The position numbers and the translations under genes were made by a program. The notes beneath the pieces were generated by a model. The model did no database searches. It was not told the DNA's origin and worked only from the letters and a program-made list of their open reading frames with translations. Below are positions 7,835 to 15,437 of a stretch of DNA of 45,047 bases, in pieces (position 1 is the stretch's first letter; each line of letters starts with the position of its first letter). Origin of the DNA: Candidatus Yanofskybacteria bacterium RIFCSPHIGHO2_01_FULL_41_21 (lineage in GTDB: Bacteria; Patescibacteriota; Minisyncoccia; 2-02-FULL-40-12; GWA2-44-9); contig MGJA01000010.1 of NCBI GenBank assembly GCA_001794025.1, positions 26,288-71,334 of the forward strand. The letters are read 5' to 3'.

Positions 7835-8186
7835 GTGATTTCATCCAGCCACCAAGTTGTTTGCCAATATCTTGAATTTTAGATTCAAGAGAAAGATATT
7901 TTTTGTTATCAATTATCCTTAGTTCTCTAGCTGAACGTAGTAGAAACTTTAATACTTCAAATTTATTATTGGCGACAATAAGAATTGGCAATCTCTCATC
8001 TTTTGAAACCGCGACTGCCCCATAAATTTGCTCTATAAAATCCAACAAGTAATCTTCACAGCGTTTACCCAAAAGATACTGATCCTGTTTGGGGAACATT
8101 TTTAAGTAACCATAAAACTCTTTGTATAAATCGGCGGTCTTTTGGACTATTGGCGCTTCTTGGTCAATTTGCTGTATATTGTTCAT
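7815..8186 (-). CDS. avd: DGR accessory protein Avd (four-helix bundle)
   Basis: Avd proteins form basic four-helix barrels that bind the DGR reverse transcriptase and template RNA and are required for mutagenic cDNA synthesis. This 123-residue product has the expected size, is helix-rich throughout and contains the family-type segments LYKEFYGYLKMFPKQDQYLLGKRCEDYLL and FLLRSARELRIIDNKKYLSLESKIQDIGKQLGGW (S23/bAvd-like). It is transcribed away from the reverse transcriptase: its ATG at 8186 lies 3 nt from the RT ATG. Avd is usually co-directional with RT, so the divergent arrangement is unusual. The adjacent RT and TR make the identification much firmer than sequence alone would. Confidence 0.82.
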   Translation of the reverse strand: MNNIQQIDQEAPIVQKTADLYKEFYGYLKMFPKQDQYLLGKRCEDYLLDFIEQIYGAVAVSKDERLPILIVANNKFEVLKFLLRSARELRIIDNKKYLSLESKIQDIGKQLGGWMKSLNLKTA

Positions 8187-8189
8187 GTT

Positions 8190-9238
8190 ATGAAAATTAA
8201 TTTATTTGAAAAAACTATTTCCATGGAGAGCTTACTGGAAGCTTGGGATAAATTCAAGGCCGGCAAGAGACGAAGAACCGACGTTCAAATATTTGAGAAA
8301 AGGCTTGAAGATAACCTTTTTAAACTACACGGGGAACTCAGTAGTAAAACTTACCGTCATGGTCCGTACGAAAAATTCTATATTCGCGATCCAAAAGTTC
8401 GGCTCATACACAAGTCCAGTGTCAGAGATCGAGTTGTTGACCATACTATTTTCAAAACCCTAAACGAAATCTTTGAACCCACATTTATTAACGAATCTTA
8501 CTCGTCCAGAATTGGTAAAGGCACCCATCGAGGTATTAAAAGTTTAAAAGAATATCTTATAGAGACACAAAAAGTGTATGGCAAATGTTTTGTCTTAAAA
8601 TGTGACGTTAAAAAGTTTTTCCATTCAATCAATCACAATATTTTAATTTATATCATTCAAAGAAAAGTTACCGATCTAAACATGATCTGGCTCATCAAAC
8701 TACTACTGAAAAGCTTCCCGATTCGGGCGCAATTCGAGAGAGAGAGAGAGAGAGTAAAGCGTGCCCTATCGGTAATTTAACCTCTCAACTATTTGCTAAC
8801 ATATATTTGAACGAGCTTGATCAATACATAAAAAGAGAATTGCATGTAAAAAATTACATCCGTTACACTGATGATTTTATTGTCGTCCACCATAACAGAG
8901 AGTTTCTAGCTCAATTCATAACAACTATCAGAGTTTTTCTTCACGTAGAGCTAGGGCTGAAATTACACCCGAACAAAGTTGGCATCCGTAAGTATCGCCA
9001 AGGCATAGACTTTTTGGGCTATGTCGCTCTGCCTCGGGCCACGGTTTTACGGACAAAAACTAAAAATCGAATCCTGCGAAAAATCAAAGAAAGATTACTG
9101 CAGTTAAAAGAAGGCAAAATTACAGAAGAAAAATTTATGCAAACACTAAATTCTTATTTGGGAGTTTTAAGTCATGCCAACAGCCACAAATTACGATCAG
9201 AGATTATGGATTATATTTGGAAAAATTTGAATGAGTGA
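8190..9238 (+). CDS. DGR reverse transcriptase, interrupted by a frameshift at a (GA)n tract
   Basis: The reading frame from ATG 8190 (MKINLFEKTISMESLLEAW) breaks after LKSFPIRAQFERERER. It resumes two bases out of phase at CPIGNLTSQLFANIYLNELD. Removing one GA unit joins the halves into 348 residues, a typical DGR-RT length. Motifs in order are KTYRHGPYEKFYIRDPKVR and RVVDHTIFKTL (RT1-2), FVLKCDVKKFFHSI (motif A, catalytic Asp), IGNLTSQ (motif B, with the SQ that marks DGR RTs), RYTDDFIVVH (motif C, YTDD rather than YMDD/YVDD) and GIDFLGY. It copies the template repeat with errors at adenines. Whether the break is a real phase-variable state, a decayed gene or a sequencing error cannot be told here. 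Confidence 0.88.
8736..8754 (+). repeat. (GA)9.5 dinucleotide tract at the RT frameshift
   Basis: An uninterrupted GAGAGA run of 19 nt (8736-8754) lies exactly where the two RT frames meet. Loss of one 2-nt unit, or gain of two, restores the full-length reading frame, which is the classic form of a slippage-prone contingency tract. Confidence 0.85.
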
Positions 9239-9256
9239 GTTTATTAAAATTAAATG

Positions 9257-9284
9257 CCCCCGAGTGCGCACGCGCACTCGGGGG
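9257..9284. terminator. GC-rich hairpin between RT and target gene
   Basis: A perfect 13-bp stem CCCCCGAGTGCGC/GCGCACTCGGGGG with a 2-nt loop lies between the convergent RT and target genes. It can terminate the RT transcript. It also lies about 65 nt beyond the VR in the VR's own direction, where DGRs often carry a stem-loop that promotes retrohoming. Confidence 0.75.
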
Positions 9285-9337
9285 ATAAAACCTCAACCCC
9301 CAACCATCAACAACCAATCAGGTCAAAAGGTCAAGGA

Positions 9338-9982
9338 TCAACCTTCAATGACACTCCCGAAGGACGGGGCACCCCACCCCGGAAAGGCACCGTCGCTCCA
9401 GTCCGCGAGCAGCGCCGGCTCGCCGCCGCCGAGGCACAGGCACGGCACGCCGCCGGAGACAAACCGCGACCGGACGAGATCCATATAGTGGTGGTTCAGC
9501 ACCTCGCTGAACACCATCAAGTGGATGTACCCCGCCCACAACCCGTAGCCGAACCGACCTGCCGACTCGATATTGGACTGCGCGACTGACGGCTTGGTGT
9601 TGAGACGCTGACGCCCATCTTCGACGCCGACGAGCATCCGCGGAACGGTGACGAGCGGGTCGAGGTCGCTCAGCGCCGAGACGGTCAAGAAGTTCTGTCC
9701 CATCTTGCCATTGAGCTGAATCCTGGCCATGTACTCGTTCCAGTCCATCTCACTGACCGGCCGCGGCTGGGGCGGCACGAGCAGGAACGGCGTGCCATCG
9801 GCGGGAAGCCGGTCGGCGAACCGGTCGAACATGTCGGCTGTCGCCAGTTTGGCGTCAGCGAGACGTGCCCGCGAGATTTCGAAAACCTCGACGGGTGTCA
9901 GCTGACGAAGTGGCGGAGCGAACAGCGCGCCGATGTCGTCAGACGAGAAGGCCTTGCGGGTTGTCGCGGTCTGCGTGGTCAT
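9338..9982 (-). CDS. DGR target protein with C-terminal variable region
   Basis: This 214-residue protein has no recognised N-terminal family. It lacks a signal peptide and membrane segments (MTTQTATTRKAFSSDDIG). The middle carries SEMDWNEYMARIQLNGKMGQNFL and SAGRFGYGLWAGYIHLMVFSEVLNHHYMDLV. The last 45 or so residues (CLCLGGGEPALLADWSDGAFPGWGAPSFG) are the variable region. Diversified positions correspond to template Asn, Asp and Tyr codons, and the W-G-APSFG end is fixed, resembling the C-type-lectin-like ends of other DGR targets. The gene is strikingly GC-rich compared with the AT-rich RT and avd beside it. AAAGGTG 7 nt before ATG 9982 supports this start. It converges with the RT. Confidence 0.85.
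   Translation of the reverse strand: MTTQTATTRKAFSSDDIGALFAPPLRQLTPVEVFEISRARLADAKLATADMFDRFADRLPADGTPFLLVPPQPRPVSEMDWNEYMARIQLNGKMGQNFLTVSALSDLDPLVTVPRMLVGVEDGRQRLNTKPSVAQSNIESAGRFGYGLWAGYIHLMVFSEVLNHHYMDLVRSRFVSGGVPCLCLGGGEPALLADWSDGAFPGWGAPSFGSVIEG
9350..9470 (-). repeat. DGR variable repeat (VR)
   Basis: This is the 121-nt counterpart of the template repeat on the opposite strand, ending 12 nt before the target stop codon. Differences from TR over the first 116 nt are all at template adenines. TR codons AAC-GAC-GAC became GGC-GGC-GGC here. Confidence 0.92.
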
Positions 9983-10051
9983 GGGACACCTTTCTGGCGC
10001 CTCTGGCGCCTCTTGAAGTTGAATATGATTGTAAAGCTAATCCTACTCTAA

Positions 10052-10080
10052 ATTATACGCCTATCTTATATAAAAGTCAA
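10052..10080 (-). promoter_or_regulatory. Consensus promoter of the DGR target gene
   Basis: On the minus strand TTGACT (10080-10075), exactly 17 nt, then TATAAT (10057-10052). It is near-perfect sigma70, about 70 nt upstream of the target ATG. The 5' UTR holds a short direct repeat (GGCGCCAGA twice) before the ribosome-binding site. Confidence 0.8.
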
Positions 10081-10122
10081 GGTGTAGTTTTTACGGCTTT
10101 ATAACTTGATTTTCGAGCTATT

Positions 10123-11808
10123 TTATATCCGTTCTAATGTCTCAATACCCAACAATCCAAGGCCATCTTTGAGAGTACGAGCGACGGTTTTAATGAGTAT
10201 TAGGCGGGCATCACGGCGAGCAATATCATCGTCATCAAGCACTCGGACATTTTCGTAAAATTGATTAGCAATAACGGCCAACCAATATAAGTAGCCAGTC
10301 AAATAATGAGGGTCAATTTTCTCAACACTTTCTCTGACACTATCTGGAAAATCTAAAAGGTATTTCATCGCCACCGTTTCCCACTTACCTTCCATTTTTG
10401 AAAAATCGGGTTTTGCTTGTTCGCCGGCCTTTAATAAAATACTATGCAACCGAGCATAGGTATACTGAAGGTATGGCCCGGCATCCCCGGAAACAGAAAG
10501 TGATTTTTCAAAATCAAAAATTATATCTTGACCGATGCCCTGTCTTAAAATTGAATATTTAATAGCTCCGACGGCAATCTTTTCTTTATTCTTGTCAGAG
10601 GTTGATTCAGGCAACCTGGAGATAGTTTGTTCTATCAATGATTCAGCCGTGATTACATCTCCGGTTCTGGAAGACATTTTTCCGGTTGTTAATCGGAGCA
10701 TCCCATGACCGACATGTTTCGTTCGCGAAGCGACTTCCGGCATTGTCAGCTCCATAACTTTCAGCAACACTTTGAAATAATCGTTAATTTCATTCCCAGT
10801 AACAATAACGGACAGGTCGGGATGATAAAGATCAAATTTATCCTTATTCACGCCTAGCTCTTTGGTTTCATAAGTTGGAAGACCTTTAGCATTGACGAAA
10901 ACACGAGTGTGGAAACCATAATCTTCACCCCTAAAAATAACGGCGCCGTTCTCCCCGGCCACAAATATATCCGGGTGTGCTTTAACGATTTCCAATCCGG
11001 CCGGTCCGACCTCGCTTTCAAAAAAATAATGGTCAAACTTTGTACCAAGCTTTTTATAAATATTATCAAAGTAATTTAAACTTTCTTCCCGACCTTTTTG
11101 ATAGAGTTCATTTATCTCTGAGTCGCTTTTATCATAAATCTTCTGATTAATTTCGTTAATCTCATCTTTTATTACACTTTCTTCTTCCGCATCTTCATAA
11201 GATTTGGACCCAAAAGAATACGCTTGAGCAATTTTTTCCATTACTAAATCGCGGGATAATGTTTTTTCTTTCTTCATGGCCCAAATCGCTTTTGCGACAT
11301 GGAGACCGACATCGCCCTGGTAATTAACCCTGACAACTTTCGCTTCAGAAAATTCATACAACCGAGCCACCGCCTCTCCGATAATATTCGGCATCAAGTG
11401 GCCGATATGAAAAAGCTTGAACGGATTTGGATCTGTATATTCAACGATAATTGTTTTCTTGGCAAAATCTTTATTTTTCCCATAATTACTATCTTCATAA
11501 ATTATTTCTAATTGTTTCTGTAAAAATTCCGATTTCGCATAAAAATTCAAAAACCCATTCGGCGCAACCTGAATATCAAACATCTCCGCCAATATATTCT
11601 TAGAAAGTTTGTTTTTTATATCACCAGCGACATCAGCTGGTTTATTTCCTTGTTTTTTAGCCAAGACAAAAGCGATATTAGTAGAATAGTCCCCCAGCTT
11701 GGAATCGGGCGGAATGAGAACATCAAAAGAAAGTCCCTCCATAAGACCACTTAATTCTTCCCTCAGTATTTGCCTTGTTGTTTTATCCATTGTTTTGCTT
11801 CTAGTCAT
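10123..11808 (-). CDS. argS: Arginyl-tRNA synthetase
   Basis: ArgRS charges tRNA-Arg. The 561-residue product has the ArgRS N-terminal domain (LGDYSTNIAFVLAKKQ), the class I HIGH signature FHIGHLMPN, the Arg-specific KMSSRTGDVITAESL, and the C-terminal DALR anticodon-binding domain (YLQYTYARLHSILLKAG to the end). Length and domain order are normal. Two nearby in-frame ATGs (11808 and 11790, MDKTTRQIL) are possible starts, and neither has a decisive ribosome-binding site. The gene diverges from htrA, and the two start regions are close. It converges with nothing: the DGR target lies downstream on the same strand with its own promoter between. Confidence 0.95.
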   Translation of the reverse strand: MTRSKTMDKTTRQILREELSGLMEGLSFDVLIPPDSKLGDYSTNIAFVLAKKQGNKPADVAGDIKNKLSKNILAEMFDIQVAPNGFLNFYAKSEFLQKQLEIIYEDSNYGKNKDFAKKTIIVEYTDPNPFKLFHIGHLMPNIIGEAVARLYEFSEAKVVRVNYQGDVGLHVAKAIWAMKKEKTLSRDLVMEKIAQAYSFGSKSYEDAEEESVIKDEINEINQKIYDKSDSEINELYQKGREESLNYFDNIYKKLGTKFDHYFFESEVGPAGLEIVKAHPDIFVAGENGAVIFRGEDYGFHTRVFVNAKGLPTYETKELGVNKDKFDLYHPDLSVIVTGNEINDYFKVLLKVMELTMPEVASRTKHVGHGMLRLTTGKMSSRTGDVITAESLIEQTISRLPESTSDKNKEKIAVGAIKYSILRQGIGQDIIFDFEKSLSVSGDAGPYLQYTYARLHSILLKAGEQAKPDFSKMEGKWETVAMKYLLDFPDSVRESVEKIDPHYLTGYLYWLAVIANQFYENVRVLDDDDIARRDARLILIKTVARTLKDGLGLLGIETLERI

Positions 11809-11836
11809 TTCTTTTTACTATGATACTATAATAAAC

Positions 11837-12898
11837 ATGAACAGCGAACAATACGACGCATTACCAATCGAAGCAGTCAAAAAGGTCTATCCCGGAGTGG
11901 TCAGCATTGTTATCTCCAAATACATGCCGACAATTCAAGGCAATATGCCTCTACCATTGATGCCATTCCCAAATCCTTTTGGACTTGGTCAAACACCAAC
12001 CGAAGGAACACCCCCAACGAGTGGAGAAAAAGTAAAAGTCGGAGGTGGTTCGGGCTTCGTGGTTCAGTCCGATGGCTTGATCCTCACCAACAAACATGTT
12101 GTTTTTGATACCGATGCCGACTACACTGTCGTCACTAATGACGGGAAAGAATATATTGGCAAAGTTATCGCCCGTGACCCGATTAGTGATATTGCTGTAG
12201 TTAAAATTGAAGCTACCGATTTGCCTGTAATCAAGCTCGGTGATTCCACCAAACTGGAACTAGGTCAGACCGTCATCGCCATTGGTAATGCTCTCGGTAT
12301 GTTTCGAAATAGTGTTTCCAAAGGTATCATTTCGGGCATGTCCCGTTCTATTTCAGCCGCCTTGGGCACCGATGGAGAAATGGAGCACCTCCGCGGTGTC
12401 CTCCAAACCGACGTCGCTATTAACCAAGGTAATTCCGGCGGACCACTCATTAATTTAGACGGCGAAGCCGTCGGTATTAACACCGCCATTATTTTCGGAG
12501 CCCAAAACATTGGTTTCGCTATTCCTATCAATTGGGCTAAACAAGATTTGGACGATATTCAAAAGCACGGCCGAATTATAAAACCATTTTTAGGTCTTCT
12601 TTGTTTGCCTCTCAATAAAAAATTCCAAAATCAATATCACCTTGCTCGTGATAAAGGGGCCTTGGTCGTCCGTGACCATCGTCCAAATTCCGTCGCCGTC
12701 GTCCCCGGCTCTCCGGCCGACCGTGCAGGCATTAAGGAAAATGACATCATCACCCACGTTAACGGCGAAGAAATTCCCGAAGACACCGACTTAATAGAAT
12801 TACTCAAAAAACTCAAAGTTGGCGACGAAATTGAGCTCACCCTCCTACGAGCCGGCCAAGAACTCAAAGCCAAAACAATTTTGGAAGAACGCAAATAG
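11837..12898 (+). CDS. htrA: HtrA/DegP-type trypsin-like serine protease with PDZ domain
   Basis: HtrA proteases degrade misfolded proteins. The trypsin-like domain has the triad His (LTNKHVV, about 86), Asp (DPISDIAVVKI, about 117-119) and Ser (NQGNSGGPL, about 199). A C-terminal PDZ follows (PGSPADRAGIKENDIITHVNGEEI). The ORF track starts at 11699, adding a hydrophobic stretch (ICLVVLSIVLLLVISFYY) read antisense to argS. I prefer ATG 11837 (MNSEQYDALPIEAVKKVYPGVVSIV), since TATAAT lies only 4 nt before it and the upstream part overlaps the argS coding start. With this start there is no membrane anchor. If the longer form is made, it would be membrane-tethered. Confidence 0.9.
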   Translation: MNSEQYDALPIEAVKKVYPGVVSIVISKYMPTIQGNMPLPLMPFPNPFGLGQTPTEGTPPTSGEKVKVGGGSGFVVQSDGLILTNKHVVFDTDADYTVVTNDGKEYIGKVIARDPISDIAVVKIEATDLPVIKLGDSTKLELGQTVIAIGNALGMFRNSVSKGIISGMSRSISAALGTDGEMEHLRGVLQTDVAINQGNSGGPLINLDGEAVGINTAIIFGAQNIGFAIPINWAKQDLDDIQKHGRIIKPFLGLLCLPLNKKFQNQYHLARDKGALVVRDHRPNSVAVVPGSPADRAGIKENDIITHVNGEEIPEDTDLIELLKKLKVGDEIELTLLRAGQELKAKTILEERK

Positions 12899-12908
12899 TC
12901 GCTCCCTC

Positions 12909-13069
12909 CACCCCAACCCCCGACTCGACCGATAATAAACCTGCTCCAGCGGCAGGTTTTTATCTAGACCGCTCGGTTCCTCACCAAGCACCTCGGATTA
13001 TGTCTTCCGCACCCATCGACATAATCCTAGCTTCGGAACCTCCGCGACTTCTCGCTGGGGGTTAGGGTG
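12909..13069. other. Multi-stem palindromic region after htrA
   Basis: There is no gene here. An outer pair CACCCCAACCCCC (12909-12921) and GGGGGTTAGGGTG (13057-13069) encloses the htrA terminator. It also encloses a second stem GGATTATGTC/GACATAATCC flanked by GGTTCC/GGAACC. The whole segment could fold as one branched structure. Confidence 0.55.
12937..12961 (+). terminator. Terminator of htrA
   Basis: AAACCTGC/GCAGGTTT stem with 7-nt loop followed by TTT, 38 nt after the htrA stop. Confidence 0.75.
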
Positions 13070-13164
13070 TTAGTCGCTTGGGTTTGTTTCTAACCAATCG
13101 TGCAGATTGAGAAAAATAGTGAGGGCTTCGCTCATCTTCCTAAATCCTATATACTAGAGATGGT

Positions 13165-13217
13165 TGTTAGTTTTTCGCTAATGGCTAAGTTCTAATCGCT
13201 AATTACTATCTAATGGC
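13165..13217 (+). repeat. Heptamer array running into the smpB start
   Basis: TAATGGC-TAAGTTC-TAATCGC-TAATTAC precede TATC and another TAATGGC that contains the smpB ATG. These are reverse complements of the GNNATTA type heptamers, and the start codon is embedded in one unit. Confidence 0.7.
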
Positions 13218-13659
13218 GGAATACGTGAATAATTCTAAGGCGGGGTTTGATTATGAAATTCTTGAGACATTAGAGGCGGGTTTGGTTTTGAAAGGCACGG
13301 AAGTTAAATCCATCAAAACCGGCAAGGCCTCTATTAAGGGCTCATTTGTAAAAATTATAAACGGCCGACCTCAACTTATCGGCGCCACTATCTCACCTTA
13401 TCAACCCAACAATACTCCCCCCGATTATGATCCGACCGCCACCCGCATGCTTTTATTATCCAAAAAACAAATCAATGTTATTGTTGGTCTCGCCCAATCC
13501 CAAGGCCTGACTCTGATTCCCTTAAAAATATACGACAAAAAAGGAAAACTGAAACTCCTTATCGGTATCGCCCGTGGAAAGAAAAAATACGACAAACGCT
13601 CCACATTAAAAATCAAAGATTCAGCGCGCCGAAAACAAAGAGGGCTTAGTGAGGACTAA
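13213..13659 (+). CDS. smpB: SsrA-binding protein SmpB
   Basis: SmpB binds tmRNA and brings it to stalled ribosomes for trans-translation. The 148-residue product has the normal length and characteristic segments: NSKAGFDYEILETLEAGLVLKGTEVKSIK (OB-fold start), LIPLKIYDKKGKLKLLIGIARGKKKYDKR and a basic tail. The ssrA gene itself lies about 380 nt downstream on the opposite strand. The ATG at 13213 is the only good start and lies in a heptamer repeat. The stop is inside a small hairpin GGCTTAGT/ACTAAGCC. Confidence 0.95.
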   Translation: MAEYVNNSKAGFDYEILETLEAGLVLKGTEVKSIKTGKASIKGSFVKIINGRPQLIGATISPYQPNNTPPDYDPTATRMLLLSKKQINVIVGLAQSQGLTLIPLKIYDKKGKLKLLIGIARGKKKYDKRSTLKIKDSARRKQRGLSED

Positions 13660-13663
13660 GCCA

Positions 13664-13936
13664 TTAGAGATTTTTATACTCTAATTCTTTTAAAATATCT
13701 TGAAGTTGAATCTTGAGTTGAGCCCTTCCATTACCACCCTTAAGATAACTTTCTCTTCTTTTTGCATCGGACCATTTTAAATACGTTTCATAATAAATAA
13801 GTTTGAGAGGTATCCTATTTCTTGTTGCTATATTCTTGCCACTAAAATGTTCTCTCATTCTTCTTTCTAGATTATTAGTATAGCCAGTATAGAGTTGTCT
13901 GTCTTTTATACTAAATAAAATATAGACGTAATACAT
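13664..13936 (-). CDS. GIY-YIG domain protein (UPF0213/YhbQ type)
   Basis: A 90-residue single-domain GIY-YIG nuclease-fold protein. Visible signatures are MYYVYILFSIKDRQLYTGYTNNLERRMREHF (variant YVY...YTG core with conserved Arg) and IYYETYLKWSDAKRRESYLK with the conserved Glu. Such stand-alone proteins may act in DNA repair or as mobile-element nucleases; their role is uncertain. It is squeezed between smpB (4 nt after its stop, convergent) and the tmRNA terminator. A second copy of equal length lies at 24829-25098, interrupted by a stop. Confidence 0.85.
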   Translation of the reverse strand: MYYVYILFSIKDRQLYTGYTNNLERRMREHFSGKNIATRNRIPLKLIYYETYLKWSDAKRRESYLKGGNGRAQLKIQLQDILKELEYKNL

Positions 13937-13955
13937 TATTCAAAGCTAAGCTTTG

Positions 13956-13992
13956 TAAAAAATAAAATCAAGCTTGTGCTTGATTTTATTTT
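13956..13992 (-). terminator. Bidirectional terminator downstream of ssrA
   Basis: A 16-bp AT-rich stem (AAATAAAATCAAGC/GCTTGATTTTATTT core) with loop TTGT, giving a U-run on both strands. On the minus strand it lies 48 nt after the tmRNA 3' end. Confidence 0.8.
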
Positions 13993-14039
13993 TGCCCAGC
14001 TAAGCTGGGTCTGCTCGGAAGGGACCGAGCTGAGCTCGG

Positions 14040-14417
14040 TGGAGATGGGCGGAGTTGAACCGCCGTCCAAAGGTTTATTACAATGACGTGTACTGAGGTA
14101 GCGCATTTGATATTTCGCGAGCGGTTAAAAAATGAACAAAATAAACGCCCACTAGCCCTTACAATTTTTCGGCAGAATTCGGAAGGACAACGGTTCTGCT
14201 AAAGTTCGCTTATGACACTCCAGAATCCGCTAGCGAGCATCGCGGTAGAATGGCTTCCTACTTAACCTTGACCAGCTAAGCTGGTTGAATTAGGCGAAAG
14301 CGTAATTGGTATTTTGATTGCCAGTTACAAGATTTAGTCGAGAAATTAAAGTGGTTAACAACCATCCACTCTCAGCGTCAATTGTAAAAAGAACCAATGT
14401 CGAGGCCTTTCATCCCC
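14040..14417 (-). ncRNA. ssrA: Transfer-messenger RNA (tmRNA)
   Basis: The tRNA-like ends are clear: 5' GGGGATG pairs with 3' CATCTCC plus discriminator A, and the T-arm is GGCGG-TTCAACT-CCGCC. CCA is not encoded (CCG follows). The resume frame ends TGNQNTNYAFA followed by TAA, so the degradation tag probably ends in AFA instead of the common ALAA. Several pseudoknot-forming pairs lie between, for example CCAGCTTAGCTGG after the tag. SmpB, its partner, is encoded close by. It tags incomplete proteins on stalled ribosomes. Confidence 0.93.
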
Positions 14418-14425
14418 AGACCTTA

Positions 14426-14454
14426 AGTATAACAGAAAACGTGATAAAAATCAA
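14426..14454 (-). promoter_or_regulatory. Promoter of ssrA
   Basis: Minus strand TTGATT (14454-14449), 17-nt spacer, TATACT (14431-14426). The start of the mature 5' end follows 8 nt later. Confidence 0.8.
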
Positions 14455-14461
14455 GACCTAA

Positions 14462-15124
14462 TTAATCTAGTATTTCGCTGAATTCTTTGGGTATTTCAAT
14501 AGAAACTTTTATGTCCTCATCTGTAGTTGCGGTTTTAAAAAGAAGCTCGGTGGCGCAGAGAGCCAAAACGTTGTCGGGCAGTGTTTCAGGAGCGCCATAC
14601 TTCATATCCCCCACAATCGGGTGGCCAATTTCGGAAAGCTGAACTCTGATCTGATGGAATCTCCCTGTTTCAAGTTGAATCCGAAGCAAGGAATTTTTTG
14701 AACCGGATTTTACAGTCTCATAATATAAAATTGCAACATCGCCTTCTGGGTCAACGACAGATTGTCTGGAACTTTCATCTTTTGTTAAATGATGTTCAAG
14801 TATTCTGGATGCGGGCTCGGGTTTGCCAATCACGACCGCATGATAAATCTTTTTAATTGTTCGCTCGCGGATCTGTTCCGAGAGCCGGGCTGCGCCCTTG
14901 GATGTTTTGGCAAAAAGAATTATGCCCGACACATTTCTGTCCAGACGATGCAGGACACCTAGAAAAACATTTCCCGGTTTTTTATCCCGCTCTTTTAAAA
15001 ACATTTTTACCTGCCAATAAAGAGTATCATCATCAAGTTCTGGCCCGTCCCCTTTCTGAACCAAAACACCTGCCGGTTTGTAAACGGCAATGAGATGATT
15101 GTCTTCGTATAAAACTTTTATCAT
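14462..15124 (-). CDS. RluA-family 23S rRNA pseudouridine synthase
   Basis: The enzyme isomerises specific uridines in rRNA (RluC/RluD-like). The 220-residue product opens with IKVLYEDNHLIAVYKPAGVLVQ, and the catalytic motif HRLDRNVSG contains the active Asp. GRFHQIRVQLSEIGHPIVGDMKYG is the conserved RluA C-terminal motif. No S4 domain precedes the catalytic domain, so it is a short form. I chose ATG 15124 over the track start because homology begins at MIKVLYED and AGGA lies about 8 nt upstream. A second family member is at 38889-39608, so the two likely modify different sites. Confidence 0.9.
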   Translation of the reverse strand: MIKVLYEDNHLIAVYKPAGVLVQKGDGPELDDDTLYWQVKMFLKERDKKPGNVFLGVLHRLDRNVSGIILFAKTSKGAARLSEQIRERTIKKIYHAVVIGKPEPASRILEHHLTKDESSRQSVVDPEGDVAILYYETVKSGSKNSLLRIQLETGRFHQIRVQLSEIGHPIVGDMKYGAPETLPDNVLALCATELLFKTATTDEDIKVSIEIPKEFSEILD

Positions 15125-15161
15125 TATATTAATCCTACCTGTTATTAATGTAGTCCACAAT

Positions 15162-15209
15162 AAAAAAGCGGTTAGGAGCGGACGGTGCGTTCACCGGCCG
15201 CTCCTAACC
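15162..15209 (-). terminator. Terminator of the KGG operon
   Basis: On the minus strand GGTTAGGAGCGG pairs with CCGCTCCTAACC over an inner CGGTG/CACCG stem. GC and six T residues follow. It is a strong rho-independent terminator 6 nt after the KGG gene. Confidence 0.85.
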
Positions 15210-15215
15210 TTTTGC

Positions 15216-15437
15216 TCACATCCCTGGAGGATCATCGGGGATCAGTTTCTTCAACCGCCGGCGTTTGGCCTGTGTTTTTTTCCCGCCTCGACGTCCGGCC
15301 TCGCGGGCTTCTTCCACCGTCCATTCATGACATGTCTTCTTCTTGTGAGCGGCCCGACCGCCCTTACTTGAAACTTCGTGCCTTTCCCTTAGCGACAATG
15401 AATGGAATCCTCGTCGCCCTCCTTTTTCAGTATTCAT
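15216..15437 (-). CDS. Small KGG-repeat (stress-protein-like) protein
   Basis: This very basic 73-residue protein has two KGG-like units: EVSSKGGRAAHKKKT and EAREAGRRGGKKTQAKRR, preceded by NTEKGGRRGF. This resembles the KGG/Em-like repeat of bacterial general-stress proteins, which are probably disordered and nucleic-acid or protein protecting. I chose ATG 15437 because GGGGGAAGGT lies directly before it and homology starts there. The start overlaps the end of the upstream gene by 11 nt, so translation is likely coupled. It is followed at once by a strong terminator. Base composition is more GC-rich than the neighbours. Confidence 0.65.
   Translation of the reverse strand: MNTEKGGRRGFHSLSLRERHEVSSKGGRAAHKKKTCHEWTVEEAREAGRRGGKKTQAKRRRLKKLIPDDPPGM

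Noticed and set aside
8190-9238. Retron or group II intron reverse transcriptase
   Set aside because: IGNLTSQ, adenine-only TR/VR differences and the Avd neighbour fit a DGR. No intron domain V, maturase domain or msr/msd was seen.
9254-9589. Plus-strand ORFs 9231-9488 and 9254-9589
   Set aside because: They are antisense to the GC-rich target gene and VR; long spurious frames are expected there.
11699-11836. N-terminal membrane extension of HtrA from the track start
   Set aside because: It overlaps the argS coding start antisense and precedes a TATAAT box close to ATG 11837. Kept only as a possibility.
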